Shown: one piece after another, positions 8,597-18,669 of the stretch
Layout: each line of letters opens with the position of its first letter
Position numbering within the stretch: the first letter of the stretch is position 1
Origin: Streptacidiphilus sp. 4-A2
GTDB lineage: Bacteria; Actinomycetota; Actinomycetes; Streptomycetales; Streptomycetaceae
Reading direction: 5' to 3'
NCBI GenBank assembly: GCA_014284505.1
Contig: JAAFYY010000001.1
Coordinates: forward strand, 7,303,845-7,367,844
Length of the DNA: 64,000 bases
Program-made: the position numbers and the translations under genes
Notes under the pieces: generated by a model
The model's database searches: none
What the model was told of the DNA's origin: nothing
What the model saw: only the letters and a program-made list of their open reading frames with translations

Positions 8597-9676
8597 GTGG
8601 GAAAGGTCGTACTGGTCACCGGGGTTGCCCGCCATCTGGGCAGTCGGTTCGTGCGGGCGATCCGCCGCGAGCCCGGGGTGGACCTGGTCGTCGGCGTGGA
8701 CATACAGCCCTCCGCGCACGACCTGAGCGGCTCCGCAGGAGGCGGCGGGGGATCGGGTCTGGCCTCCTACCTCTTCGTCGGGGCCGACATCCGGCGCCCC
8801 ACGGTGGCCCGGGTCATCGCCGAGCACCGGGTCGACACCGTGGTCCACCTCAACGTCAGCACCACCACCCTGGGCTCCACCAGCCGCTCCACGGTCAAGG
8901 AGACCAACGTCATCGGCACCATGCAGCTGCTCGCGGCGGTGCAGAAGGCACCGACGGTGCAGCGGCTGGTGGTGAAGTCGACGACCAGCGTCTACGGCTC
9001 GGCGCCGCGCGACCCGGCGGTGTTCCACGAACGGATGCAGCCGAAAGTGCTGCCCAGCGGCGGATTCGCGAAGGACGCGGTCGAGGTCGAGGGCTATGTC
9101 CGGGGCTTCGCCCGGCGCCGCCCCGATGTCGCGGTGAGCGTGCTGCGCTTCGCCAACATCATCGGCCCGCACGCCGACACCCCGCTGAACGAGTACTTCT
9201 CGCTGCCGGTGCTGCCGACCGTGCTCGGCTACGACCCGAGGCTCCAGTTCGTCCACGAGGACGACGCGGTGGAGGTGCTGCGGCTGGCCGCGGTCGACCC
9301 CCGGCGCGGCACCACCAACAGCGGCACCTTCAATGTCGCCGGGGACGGCGTGCTGGTGCTGTCGCAGGCCGCGCGCAGGCTCGGACGGCCGACGGTGCCG
9401 CTGCTGCTCCCGGCGGTCAGCTGGATCGCCGGGCTGGCGCGGCAGACCCGGATGCTGGACTTCGCGCCCGAACAGCTGCGGCTGCTCACCCATGGGCGGG
9501 TGGTCGACACCACGCATCTGCGGGAGACCTTCGGGTACACGCCCGTATTCAGCACCGAGGCAGCGCTCGCGGACCTGGGCCGCAGCACCCGGGCCGGGCT
9601 GCTGCCGCCCGAACAGATCGCCCGGTGGACATCCCGGCTGACCGAACTGCTGCCGGCCGGCGGAGGAGGCAACTGA
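8597..9676 (+). CDS. NAD-dependent epimerase/dehydratase (SDR) family protein
   Basis: About 359 residues. GTG 8597 is preferred because GGAAGGGGA lies just upstream and the protein then begins GKVVLVTGVARHLGSRF, the Rossmann nucleotide-binding loop. TSVYGSAPRDP holds the SDR catalytic region; the usual YxxxK reads differently here (GGFAKDAVEVE), so activity is uncertain. The start of the acyltransferase gene overlaps the stop by one base (TGATGA), showing translational coupling. A lipid- or cell-envelope-related role is suggested by that neighbour. Confidence 0.8.
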   Translation: MGKVVLVTGVARHLGSRFVRAIRREPGVDLVVGVDIQPSAHDLSGSAGGGGGSGLASYLFVGADIRRPTVARVIAEHRVDTVVHLNVSTTTLGSTSRSTVKETNVIGTMQLLAAVQKAPTVQRLVVKSTTSVYGSAPRDPAVFHERMQPKVLPSGGFAKDAVEVEGYVRGFARRRPDVAVSVLRFANIIGPHADTPLNEYFSLPVLPTVLGYDPRLQFVHEDDAVEVLRLAAVDPRRGTTNSGTFNVAGDGVLVLSQAARRLGRPTVPLLLPAVSWIAGLARQTRMLDFAPEQLRLLTHGRVVDTTHLRETFGYTPVFSTEAALADLGRSTRAGLLPPEQIARWTSRLTELLPAGGGGN

Positions 9677-10869
9677 TGACTTCGGCGAGGGAACAGGCCG
9701 CGGACGAGGCCAAGGTGATCCCGATCAGCGGCCGGCGGGCCGGCGGCCGGGCCAGAGGCGGCGCCCAGCGGGCCGCGAGGGCGGCCGGGGCAGGCGGGGA
9801 CGCGGTCACGGTCCCGCTGCCGTCGCCGGTGGCCGGGGACGCCCCGCAGGCCGCCGAAGCGGACGCCGGCACGGACCGTGACCCGGATCGCGGCACGGAT
9901 CGCGGCACGGGCACCGGCGCGACCCGGGCGGGTACCGGGGCGGGCCAGGGGGTGGCGGAGGCGCTCGCGGGCGCCGTCGGCAGCGCCCTGGCCGGGCCGC
10001 TGGGCGGCCTGGCCGAGCGGGCCCTGGGGAAGGGCTGGGAGCGCAGGGCCGCGGACGGGCTGGGCTTCCTGCGGCGGCGGCTCACCGGCGACTACCCGGT
10101 GGACGAGTTCGGCTTCGACCCCGAGCTCACCGAGAAGGTGCTGCTGACGGCCCTGCGCCCGGTCGCCGAGAAGTACTTCCGGCTGGAGGTCCGCGGCGCC
10201 GAGCACCTGCCGACCGAGGGCGGGGCGCTGGTCGTCGCCAACCACTCCGGGGTGCTGCCCTGGGACGCGGTGATGACCCAGGTCGCCATCCACGACCACA
10301 CACCCACCCAGCGGCACCTGCGGATGCTCGCCGCGGACCTGGTGTTCGTGCTGCCGGGCTTCAACGAGCTGGCCCGCAAGGCCGGTCACACCCTGGCCTG
10401 CAGCGAGGACGCGCAGCGGCTGCTGGAGCTGGGCGAGATCGTCGGGGTCTGGCCGGAGGGCTTCAAGGGCATCGGCAAGCCCTTCGCGGAGCGCTACAAG
10501 CTGCAACGTTTCGGCAGAGGCGGATTCGTCTCCTCGGCGCTGAAGGCGGGGGTGCCGATCATCCCCTGCTCGATCATGGGCGCGGAGGAGACCTACCCGA
10601 TGATCGGCAACGCGCGGACCGTCGCCCGGCTGCTCGGGCTGCCGTATGTGCCGGTCACCCCGACCTTCCCCTGGCTGGGACCGCTGGGCGTGCTGCCGCT
10701 GCCGACCAAGTGGACGATCCAGTTCGGCGAGCCGATCCCCACCGACGGCTACCCGCCGGAGGCCGCGGACGACCCGATGCTGGTGTTCAACCTCACCGAC
10801 CAGGTGCGGGAGACCGTGCAGCACACCCTGTACCGGCTGCTGGTGCAGCGGCGGTCGGTCTTCTTCTGA
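9676..10869 (+). CDS. Lysophospholipid acyltransferase family protein (PlsC-like)
   Basis: 397 residues. The first 130 are Ala/Gly/Arg-rich and probably disordered. The rest is PlsC-like: ALVVANHSGVLPWDAVM carries the NHxxxxD catalytic motif, LGEIVGVWPEGFKG carries the EG substrate motif, and VPIIPCSIMGAEE is the conserved Pro block. It would acylate a glycerophospholipid or similar lipid at the membrane. It is coupled to the epimerase upstream and followed by a tandem repeat and a bidirectional terminator. Confidence 0.87.
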   Translation: MTSAREQAADEAKVIPISGRRAGGRARGGAQRAARAAGAGGDAVTVPLPSPVAGDAPQAAEADAGTDRDPDRGTDRGTGTGATRAGTGAGQGVAEALAGAVGSALAGPLGGLAERALGKGWERRAADGLGFLRRRLTGDYPVDEFGFDPELTEKVLLTALRPVAEKYFRLEVRGAEHLPTEGGALVVANHSGVLPWDAVMTQVAIHDHTPTQRHLRMLAADLVFVLPGFNELARKAGHTLACSEDAQRLLELGEIVGVWPEGFKGIGKPFAERYKLQRFGRGGFVSSALKAGVPIIPCSIMGAEETYPMIGNARTVARLLGLPYVPVTPTFPWLGPLGVLPLPTKWTIQFGEPIPTDGYPPEAADDPMLVFNLTDQVRETVQHTLYRLLVQRRSVFF

Positions 10870-10926
10870 ACCGCTCAGCAACTGAACCGCTCAGCAACTG
10901 AACCGCTCAGCAACTGAACCGCCCAG
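10869..10926. repeat. Three and a half copies of a 16-bp tandem repeat
   Basis: AACCGCTCAGCAACTG occurs three times exactly and once partly, starting in the stop region of the acyltransferase gene. The perfect identity suggests recent slippage. Confidence 0.85.
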
Positions 10927-10961
10927 CCGTGCGAGCGCCCGAAGGCTGCGCTCGCACGGCT
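10925..10961. terminator. Bidirectional terminator between acyltransferase and rsbN
   Basis: A perfect 14-bp inverted repeat (AGCCGTGCGAGCGC and its complement) with a 9-base loop, placed between two convergent genes. Confidence 0.8.
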
Positions 10962-10970
10962 GAGCCGGGA

Positions 10971-12162
10971 TCAGCTGTCGCCGCCGGAGAGCCCGATGCC
11001 GATGGTCGGCAGCAGACCCGGGATCAGCGGCGGCACGGTCAGCCCGTTGCCCGCCGGGGTGCTCGCCGAAGGTTCCGGCGCCGGCTTGCTCCCGGCCGAA
11101 GGCGTGGTCGACGGGCTGCTGCCGCCGTCGCCGCCGAGCAGACCACCGGTCAGCCCGCTGACCAGGGCACCGCCACCGGAGTTGGTGGCGCTGTCGCCCG
11201 CGGAGCCGCCGCCCATGGTGCCGCTGCCGGAGGTGGTCGTGCCCCGCGGAGCGGAGACCTGACCCGTCCCGACCGAGCTGCTGCCGGTGCCGGAGACGGT
11301 ACCGGCGGAGGGGCTGGCCCGGCCGTCGGCAGCTCCGGCGTGCTGCTGCCCGCGGGAGCCAGGTGCAGCGGGGCGAGCTCAGCACTTATCCCCGACAGCA
11401 GCCGTTGCAGCTGACCGGCCATCGGGTCGGCCTGCCTGGGCAGTTGCGGGGCGATGGCGTCCAGCTGGCGCTGCTGGTCGCTGTCGAAGGAGGCCAGGCT
11501 CCGCAGCGGGGCCAGCGAGTGGTTCTGCTGGTAGATCGCCTGGAGCAGGTTCCGGCCCTGGGTGCCCTCGGCGTTCATGTCGCTCAGCGCCTTGGTGACC
11601 TCGGCGGCCACATGCGGACTCAGGGTGTGCCCCTGCGGCTGCTCCGCGATCAGCTGCCTGGCCTCGGTCATCCGCTGGGAAGCCTCGCCCAGCAGCAGTT
11701 TTCCGCGCTGTGCCGGGGAGCCGGCGAAGTCCAGCCGCCAGTTCTCCAGCCCGCGCTTGACTCCGTACAGGGCGTCGCCGGGGATGGCGGACGAGCTGGC
11801 CGCGGCCACACCGCCGAAGGCACTCACCACCACTCCCGCTGCCAGACCGCTGACCGCGAGTTTCCGGCCCCAGCGGGAGCTGGGCCGGAAACGGCCGGGG
11901 ACCGGCGCGGCCCGGTGGCTGCCGCGTTCACGCTGTGCCGGGACCCCCCGCCACCGGCGAAGGCCCGTTCGAACTCGGCCACCAGCAGAGCCCGCTGCAC
12001 CGACTGCACCTCGGGTGCCAGTACCGGCTCGGGTAGCGAGCCCAGGGCGTCCACCATCGTCAGCAGTTCCGGGAACTGCTGGGCGGCGGCGGTGTCTGGA
12101 CGGTCCTCCACGGCGTCTGCGAAGGCTTTCGCCCTGCGGTGCTCAAGCACGTTGGCTGTCAT
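10971..12162 (-). CDS. rsbN: RsbN, membrane anti-sigma factor for BldN (DUF5667), frame broken
   Basis: The start ATG 12162 has a strong GAGGAGGT site. The N-terminal cytoplasmic domain (MTANVLEHRRAKAFADAVED) reads to about 11950. A one-base change in the C6 run at 11944-11949 moves to the frame with WGRKLAVSGLAAGVVVSAFGG, the membrane helix, and the DUF5667 core (IPGDALYGVKRGLENWRL). A second change near 11310-11330 is needed for the Ser/Gly-rich C-terminus ending at 10971. RsbN binds and holds BldN at the membrane in Streptomyces; it lies directly downstream of bldN here as well. The frame changes look like sequencing errors. Confidence 0.82.
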
Positions 12163-12484
12163 GGGCAGCACCTCCTCTCGTCGTTGTCGACAACTCGGCC
12201 GACCGGACGGTTGCGCAGTCGTGCCTCGAACCACCCCAAAGGGTGAAGCGCGGCCCCAAAGGGGGCGGGCACACTGTGCAACGAGCGGTAGGGACGCTCG
12301 GTTACGCGGGGCCGATCACATGGGTGAACGGCCGCCGGGCAGCGGCCCGCCGGAGGTCGGTCGCGCCGACGCCGACCGGGCACCCCTCGCCCGGGCGAGG
12401 GGTGCGTGGCCCGGCGGTGCCGGGGCCGGTCGGGTCGGGGCCCGGAGGGTCCGGGCAGGGGTGTCGGGGCATGGCTGGCGGCGG

Positions 12485-13300
12485 CTACCTGGCGTCGCTC
12501 GGCAGCAGCCGGGCCAGGGTGCGTACGGCCGGTACTGGAGGGTCTTGATGGCGCCCTCGTTCTTGCCCATGATCCGCGCGGTCTCCGCCACCGAGAGCCC
12601 CTGGAGGAAGCGCAGCGTGACGCACTCCTGCTGCTGCGGGTTGAGCCGGTGCACGGCGTCCAGCAGCGCGGCGTTGGAGAGGGACTCCAGCACGGAGTCC
12701 TCGGGGCTGCGCTCGCACTCGTTGGAGTCGAGCATCTCGCCGGTGGTCACCTCCAGCCGGAAGCGGCTGGACTTGAAGTGGTCCGCGACCAGGTTGCGGG
12801 CGATGGTGACCAGCCAGGCGCCGAAGTCACGGCCCTGCCAGGTGAAGGTGCCGATCCGGCGCAGCGCCCGCAGGAAGGTCTCGCTGGTGAGGTCCTCGGC
12901 GGTGGCCCGGCTGCCGACCCGGTAGTAGATGTAGCGGTAGACGGTGTCCGAGTAGTGGTCGTAGAGCCGGCCGAAGGACTCGCTGTCCCCGTCCTGCGCG
13001 CGCTCGACCAGCCGCATGATCGGATTGTCGGCCGGGTCCTGGACGTCGTCCTTGTCCCAGGACGAATTCCGGTGGCGGGCGGCGGGGGTGGAGGTTCGGG
13101 CGCGGAGGGCGACCGAGGGCCGGGGGGCTTGGGGCCCAGTGGGGCATCCACGCCGCCGGCGACGGCCAGCGCGGTCGTCGGCAGCGCGCCGAGCGGGAAG
13201 AGCTGGTCGCGCACCATGGCGCGCAGCAGATCCAGCCCGCCTGCGGCGGCGCCGGGGCGAGGGAGAGTGCAGGCGCGTCGTTCCGGACGTGTGGGTACAC
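12485..13300 (-). CDS. bldN: BldN, developmental ECF sigma factor, frame broken
   Basis: GTG 13300 (VYPHVRNDAPALSL), with GGGAG upstream, starts the long N-terminal extension typical of BldN. Frame changes near 13245, 13068 and 12530 are needed. The core from about 13017 is nearly invariant: AEDLTSETFLRALRRIGTFTWQGRDFGAWLVTIARN (region 2) and LNPQQQECVTLRFLQGLSVAETARIMGKNEGAIKTLQYR (region 4), ending RTLARLLPSDAR. BldN directs transcription of bldM, chaplin and rodlin genes during aerial growth in Streptomyces. Each break can be fixed by one base in a G/C run, so the gene is probably intact in the organism. Confidence 0.92.
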
Positions 13301-13736
13301 GGGACTCCCAGAGGCAGAACTGTTTACGTGCTGTGCGCTACCGCTGACCCAGCGTGGGACACATGGACTCCGGCGCGCGTCAGATGAGGATAACGCTTTG
13401 TGCAGCAACGGCTACACCCTGTTGCTTAATTCGCCGCTTCCGTCACATCTGTTACGCCTTGGTGGCAGGATGTGACCGACTATGGCCGGAGCGTCCCGAC
13501 CGGGTCCGCCCGGCTCCGACCGTGTGATGCCAAAGCTTGATCAATCTGCCCCGGTTTCCCCGGGCTTGAGCCCATCAACCCAGGAATTTTCGGGAGTCCT
13601 GGCGGAAGTTCGGCCGATCAGAAGTGATCGCGAAATCGGCCTCAGGATGCCCCCGGCGCGTCAATCCGCTGACGCGCGCCGTCCTCCGACGGGTAGGCGC
13701 CGGATCCGGCCCGGTCGGTGCCCCGGTCGGGCCCGG
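13301..13736. promoter_or_regulatory. bldN upstream region, no gene seen
   Basis: 436 bp between the bldN start and the 3' end of the HAD gene. It must hold the bldN promoter. The part from 13380 to 13480 is richer in A+T than its surroundings. No clear BldD or AdpA site could be assigned by eye. Confidence 0.4.
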
Positions 13737-14628
13737 TCAGCGCCGCCGGTTGCGGTAGATCGCCATCGCGGCCGCCGCGCCACCGGCCGCGGCGCCCAGT
13801 CCGGCCGCCGCCGGGATGCCCACCCGGGCCGCCTTCCGGCCGGTCCTGAAGTCCCGTACCCGCCACCCCTGTTCCCGGGCGTGGCGGCGCAACTCGGCGT
13901 CCGGGTTGATCACATAGGGGTAGCCGACCAGTGAAAGCATCGGAATGTCGTTCGAGGAGTCGCTGTAGGCCGCGCAGCGGGCCAGATCCAGCCCCTCGCG
14001 CAGCGCCAGTGCCTTCACCGCCTCGGCCTTCGCCGGTCCGTGCAGCGGCTCGCCGACCAGCCGGCCGGTGTAGACGCCGCCGACGGCCTCGGCGACCGTG
14101 CCCAGCGCGCCGGTCATCCCCAGCCGGGCGGCGATCACCCGGGCCGCCTCCTGCGGCGCGGCGGTGACCAGCCAGACCCGCTGCCCGGCCTCCAGGTGCA
14201 TCCGCACCAGCGCCGGGTGCCCGGCCAGATCTTCTCGGCCATGTACTCCTCGAAGACCTCCTCGCAGATCCGCTCCAGGTCCTCCACCGGTGCCCGGCCA
14301 CGATCGACAGCGCGCTCTCCTTGGCGTCCGCCATGTGGCCCGCGTTCTCGGTGCCGTGCAGCCGGAAGTAGGTCTGCTGCCAGGCGAAGCGCACCAGCTC
14401 GCGGTGGCTGAAGAACTTGCGCTTGTACAGGCCCCGGCCGAGATAGAAGATCGCCGCGCCCTGGACGATGGTGTTGTCGCAGTCGAAGAAGGCCGCGGCC
14501 TGCGGGTCGCCCGCCTCGGCGGCCGCCGCGGAGCTCAGCGTGACCTCGGCGGACGCCTCGCCGGCAAGTACGGCAGAGGAGCGCTTCGCCTGGGGGAGCC
14601 TTCGCAGCGTGGCCATGATGTCGAGCAT
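13737..14628 (-). CDS. HAD-IB (SerB-like) phosphatase with C-terminal membrane segment, frame broken
   Basis: Starts near ATG 14628 (or ATG 14616). Motif I is AAFFDCDNTIVQGA; the middle reads SALSIVAGH, then in another frame VEDLERICEEVFEEYMAEKIWPGT, then RMHLEAGQRVWLVTAAPQEAARVIAARL (motif II) and GxxxAYSDSSNDIPML (motif IV). Frame changes at about 14295 and 14220 restore one protein of about 297 residues. The C-terminus VGIPAAAGLGAAAGGAAAAMAIYRNRRR looks like a membrane anchor. Actinobacterial members act on phosphoserine-like or lipid phosphate substrates; the substrate is not known here. Confidence 0.78.
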
Positions 14629-14711
14629 AGCCAGCACGGGCCCTGGGGTCGGTATCGGCGGAGTGAACGGCCGCAGGCCGAGCACGCCCTGGCGGGGCGC
14701 AGAATGGTCGG

Positions 14712-15001
14712 GTGACTCCGCTGCTGCGCCGTGGCGCCCCCGCAAGGAACCCGCCGATCATCTGATCACGCTGATCGGCAAGCCCGACTGTCATCTCTGT
14801 GAGGACGCCAGGTCGGTGATCGTCCGGCTGGCCGGTGAAATCGGTTTCACCTGGGAGGAGCTGGACATCAACCAGGACCAGGAGCTCTACCGCAAGTACT
14901 GGGAGCAGATCCCGGTGACTCTGATCGACGGCGCCCAGCACGATTTCTGGCGGGTGGACGAGCAGCGGCTGCGCAAGGCGCTGGGTGCGGGCAAGGGCTG
15001 A
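14712..15001 (+). CDS. Glutaredoxin-like thiol-disulfide protein, frame broken near start
   Basis: GTG 14712 starts VTPLLRRGAPARNP, and the thioredoxin-fold core DHLITLIGKPDCHLCEDARSVI continues in another frame to 15001; a one-base change at about 14750 joins them. The CHLC motif is the redox CxxC; later blocks are WEELDINQDQELYRKYWEQIPVTLID with the cis-proline (PVT). About 96 residues, cytoplasmic. It probably reduces protein or mixed disulfides. Its position beside the redox regulator rex is suggestive but not proof of a link. Confidence 0.75.
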
Positions 15002-15202
15002 GTGTCCGCCCAGCCCATGAGATGCACTGTCCTATGAGTCGCACTGTCTTATGAGATGCGAGGCAGTTGCGCTTACCATCAAGAGGTTTTGTGTCGGGGG
15101 GCCGACGTCTGAGGAGTGACACGTGCCCACCCGCTCACAGCGGACGCTTGGCGCACCCTGCGTGATGCGCGTCACTCCGGCTGGACAAAACGGACACCAT
15201 CT

Positions 15203-15220
15203 TTGTGCACACGTTCACAA
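15203..15220 (+). promoter_or_regulatory. Rex operator (ROP) upstream of rex-hemACD
   Basis: TTGTGCACACGTTCACAA matches the Rex consensus TGTGAACNNNTTCACA closely, with the outer TGTG/CACA arms intact. In Streptomyces coelicolor Rex represses its own rex-hemACD operon from such a site and releases it when NADH/NAD+ rises. Here it lies about 50 bp before the rex start, next to a CATAAC that could be a -10 element. Confidence 0.85.
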
Positions 15221-15266
15221 ACGCATAACCTGGCGTTCGCAGCCCAGCTTCAGAAACAGGAGCACC

Positions 15267-16137
15267 GTGGCAACTGGACGTTCCACCCCATCCACCCCGC
15301 CCCGACGGGCGGCGCCGCAGGCGCGCGCCGTTCGCGCGGCCGGGGCATTCCCGACGCCACGGTGGCGCGTCTGCCGCTGTACCTGCGTGCGCTGACGGCG
15401 CTGTCCGAGCGCTCGGTACCCACCGTCTCATCCGAGGAACTCGCCACCGCAGCCGGGGTCAACTCGGCGAAGCTCCGCAAGGACTTCTCCTATCTCGGCT
15501 CCTACGGCACCCGCGGCGTCGGCTACGACGTCGAGTACCTCGTCTACCAGATCTCCCGCGAGCTGGGCCTGACCCAGGACTGGCCGGTCGTGATCGTCGG
15601 CATCGGGAACCTGGGCCACGCCCTCGCCAACTACGGCGGCTTCGCCTCCCGCGGCTTCCGGGTCGCGGCGCTGCTGGACGCCGACCCGGCGCTGGCCGGG
15701 CGGACCGCCGCCGGGCTGCCGGTGCGCCATATGGACGAACTGGAGGAGATCATCCGGGCGGAGCATGTCTCCATCGGCGTGATCACCACCCCCCGGGGGC
15801 CGCCCAGCAGGTCTGCGACCGGCTGGTGGCGGCCGGGGTGACCAGCATCCTCAACTTCGCGCCGACGGTGCTCTCCGTGCCGGACGGCGTGGACGTGCGC
15901 AAGGTCGACCTCTCCATCGAGCTGCAGATCCTCGCCTTCCACGAACAGCGAAAGTCTGGTGAGGAACACCTCGCGGAGGACCAGCCGGCAGTAGTCTCCC
16001 GCCCTGGGGCAGGAGCGAAGGCTGTGGCCGCCCGCGCGGCGCGGCGCGGCCTGGGCGCGGTCTCCCGTGCCCGGGGCAAGGCCGCCGAGGCCGACCGCGG
16101 CGACGACGGGGGCCTGTCCACGGTGGTGTCGGCGTGA
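15267..16137 (+). CDS. rex: Redox-sensing repressor Rex, frame broken
   Basis: GTG 15267 with CAGGAG upstream gives VATGRSTPSTPPRR. A change near 15345 leads to GIPDATVARLPLYLRALTALSER, the winged-helix domain with SSEELATAAGVNSAKLRKDFSYLGSYGTRGVGY. The Rossmann domain follows (VVIVGIGNLGHALANY). One missing G in the C6G5 run at 15789-15799 leads to the end (GVTSILNFAPTVLSVPDGVDVRKVDLSIELQILAFHEQRK). Rex binds DNA when NAD+ is high. It heads the heme operon. About 290 residues when repaired. Confidence 0.93.
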
Positions 16138-16159
16138 ACCTGGGAAACGAGGCAGGAGC

Positions 16160-17514
16160 ATGAGCCTTCTGGTACTTGGCCTCAGCTACCGCACCGCGCC
16201 GGTCGGGCTGCTGGAGCGGGCCGCCCTCACCGGGGACGCCCCGCGGCAGCTGCTGCATGCCGCGGCCGCCGCCGCGCCGGTGGCCGAGGCGGCGCTGCTG
16301 GCCACCTGCAACCGGATCGAGCTGTACACCGACGTGGACAAGTTCCACGCCGGTGTCGACCAGCTGTCCGCGCTGCTGGCCGAGCACACCGGCGTCGGCA
16401 TGGACGAGCTCACCGCGCACCTCTACGTCCATTACGAGGACCGCGCCGTGCACCATCTGTTCTCGGTGGCGTGCGGGCTGGACTCGATGGTGGTCGGCGA
16501 GGGGCAGATCCTCGGCCAGCTGCGCGACGCGCTGTCGCTGGCGCAGGAGCAGAGCACCGCCGGGCGCGGCCTGAACGAGCTGTTCCAGCAGGCGCTGCGG
16601 GTCGGCAAGCGGGCCCACACCGAGACCGGCATCGACAAGGCCGGGCAGTCGCTGGTGACCTTCGGCCTGGAGCGGATCGCCGAGGCGTCGGGCCCGATCG
16701 CGGGCCTGCGCGCGCTGGTGGTCGGCGCCGGTTCGATGAGCTCGCTGGCCGCCGCGACCCTGGCCCGGGCCGGTGTGTCCGAACTGGTCATCGCCAACCG
16801 AACCCAGGAGCGTGCGGAGCGGCTGGCGGCGACGCTGGCCGAGTACGGCGCGCGGACCGTGCCCTTCGCCGACGTCCCGCTCGCCCTGGCCGAGGCGGAC
16901 GTGGTGATCTCCTGTACCGGCGCGGCCGGGATCGTGCTCACCGCCGACCAGATCTCCGCCGCCGCCGTGAAGCGGGCCGGCGTCACCCCGCTGGCCCTGC
17001 TCGACCTGGCGATGCCCAGGGACGTGGACGCCGAGGCGCAGCACCTGGACGGCGTCCGGGTGGTCGACCTGGAGACGCTGGCCGAGGCGGCGGCCCACAC
17101 GGCCGGCGCGGCCGGGGCGCTGGAGGTGGAGGCGGTCCGTCGGATCGTCGCCCAGGAGGTCGACTCCTTCGGCACGGCGCAGCGCGCGGCGGCGATCACC
17201 CCCACGGTGGTCGCGCTGCGCACGATGGCGTCGGAGGTGGTCCGGGCCGAGCTGGAGCGCCTGGACGGCCGGCTGCCCGAGCTGGCCCCCGGGTCAGGGC
17301 CGAGCTGGCACAGACCGTGAACCGGGTCGTCGACAAGCTGCTGCACTCGCCGACGGTGCGGGTCAAGCAGCTCGCCGGGGAGCCGGGCGGGGCCTCCTAC
17401 GCGGAGGCGCTGCGGGAGCTGTTCGATCTTGATCCGGCGGCGGTCGAGGCCGTCGCCGCCGCGCCCGGCCGGGTACCGGCCCAGCTGCGGGCTCCCGGGG
17501 GCGGTCAGGTATGA
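16160..17514 (+). CDS. hemA: Glutamyl-tRNA reductase, one frame change
   Basis: ATG 16160 with GGCAGGAGC upstream. MSLLVLGLSYRTAPVGLLERA, LLATCNRIELYTDVDKFHAG (catalytic Cys in TCNR) and GLDSMVVGEGQILGQ are diagnostic of HemA, which makes glutamate-1-semialdehyde, the first step of C5 heme synthesis. The NADPH domain has VVGAGSMSSLAAATL. One missing G in CCCCCGGGTC near 17290 shifts the frame; the dimerisation tail then runs RAELAQTVNRVVDKLLHSPTV to the stop at 17514. About 451 residues when repaired. Confidence 0.95.
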
Positions 17515-17651
17515 GCCGGACGAGCCAGACCACGCAGAGCAACCAGACGACACAGACGCATGGCGTCCACCGGGCCCAGCCCGGTGACGGCCGGAGCAAC
17601 CCCGTCCAGACGCACAGCATCCGAACCGAGCACGACCGGGATGATCATGTC

Positions 17652-18669
17652 ATGAGTGGCCAACTCAGCAACACCCCCGCCCTACCCGCCCTGCGCCTCG
17701 GCACCCGGCGCAGCGCCCTGGCGATGGCCCAGTCCGGGCAGGTCGCCGAGGCGGTGTCCCGGGCCACCGGTCGCCGGGTCGAGCTGGTCGAGATCACCAC
17801 CTACGGCGACACCTCGCGCGAGCACCTGGCGCAGATCGGTGGCACCGGGGTGTTCGTCTCCGCGCTGCGCGACGCGCTGCTCGCCGGCACCATCGACTTC
17901 GCGGTGCACTCGCTGAAGGACCTCCCCACGGCCGCGCCCGAGGGCCTGGTGCTGGCCGCGGTGCCGCCGCGCGAGGACTCCAGGGACGCGCTGGTCGCCC
18001 GGGACGGGCTGACCCTGGACGAGCTGGCGCCAAGTGCGCCCACAGCCCGGTCCCGGTCCGGATCGGCACCGGCTCACCGCGGCGGATGGCGCAGCTGAAC
18101 GCCTGGGCCGCGGCCCGGGCGCGGTGCTGGAGGCCGTGGCCATCCGCGGCAACGTGGACACCCGGATCGGCTTCGTCCGCTCCGGCGAGCTGGACGCGGT
18201 CGTGCTGGCCGCGGCCGGCCTGAACCGGCTGGGCCGGCTGGACGAGGCCACCCAGATCCTGGACGACACGCTGATGCTGCCCGCGCCCGGACAGGGCGCG
18301 CTGGCCATCGAGTGCGCCGCCGCGGACACCGCGCTCGCGGCCGCGCTCGCCGTCCTCGACGACGCGCCCACCCGCGCGGCCGTCACCGCCGAGCGCGCTT
18401 TGCTGGCCGCGCTCGAAGCGGGTTGTTCCGCCCCGGTCGGGGCCCTGGCCGAGGTGCGACGTGGTTCCTCGGCCCAGCAGTCCGCCGAGCTGCACCTGCG
18501 TGCGCTCGTCGGCACCGTCGACGGCGCGTCCGTCGTGCAGTTGTCCGCCACCGGCGCCATCGCGCCCGAGGCGGCGTCCGAGCAGGCAGCGGCGGCCCTG
18601 GGCCGTGAGCTGGCGGCCCGGATGCTCGCCCAGGGCGCGGCCGGTCTGATGGGGGAGCGAGTCAAGTGA
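17652..18669 (+). CDS. hemC: Porphobilinogen deaminase (hydroxymethylbilane synthase), frame broken
   Basis: ATG 17652 is preferred; an in-frame ATG at 17511 overlaps hemA but would add 47 low-complexity Gln/Thr-rich residues. LRLGTRRSALAMAQSGQVAEAV, EITTYGDTSREHLAQIGGTGVF and FAVHSLKDLPT are HemC signatures. Changes near 18040 and 18118 pass through a short VPVRIGTGSPRRMAQLNAW segment into VAIRGNVDTRIGFVRSGELDAVVLAAAGLNRLGR, and the dipyrromethane-cofactor cysteine is in ALEAGCSAPVGAL. It joins four porphobilinogens into hydroxymethylbilane. Confidence 0.93.

Noticed and set aside
8290..9675. Long open frame that runs unbroken into the acyltransferase gene (859 codons in total)
   Set aside because: The first half is the off-frame shadow of the epimerase gene and has Arg/Gly-rich low-complexity content; the acyltransferase starts at the ATG at 9676, coupled to the epimerase stop.
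10869..10926. Short repeats as CRISPR
   Set aside because: The units are directly adjacent with no spacers; it is a simple tandem repeat. No CRISPR array or cas gene was seen in the window.
13482..13934. Plus-strand open frame after bldN
   Set aside because: It overlaps the well-supported HAD-IB phosphatase on the other strand and has no recognisable domain or ribosome site.
17511..17651. Longer hemC with a start overlapping the hemA stop
   Set aside because: The extra 47 residues are Gln/Thr/His-rich and absent from HemC proteins as I know them; ATG 17652 gives the usual N-terminus. The overlap may still be used for coupling.
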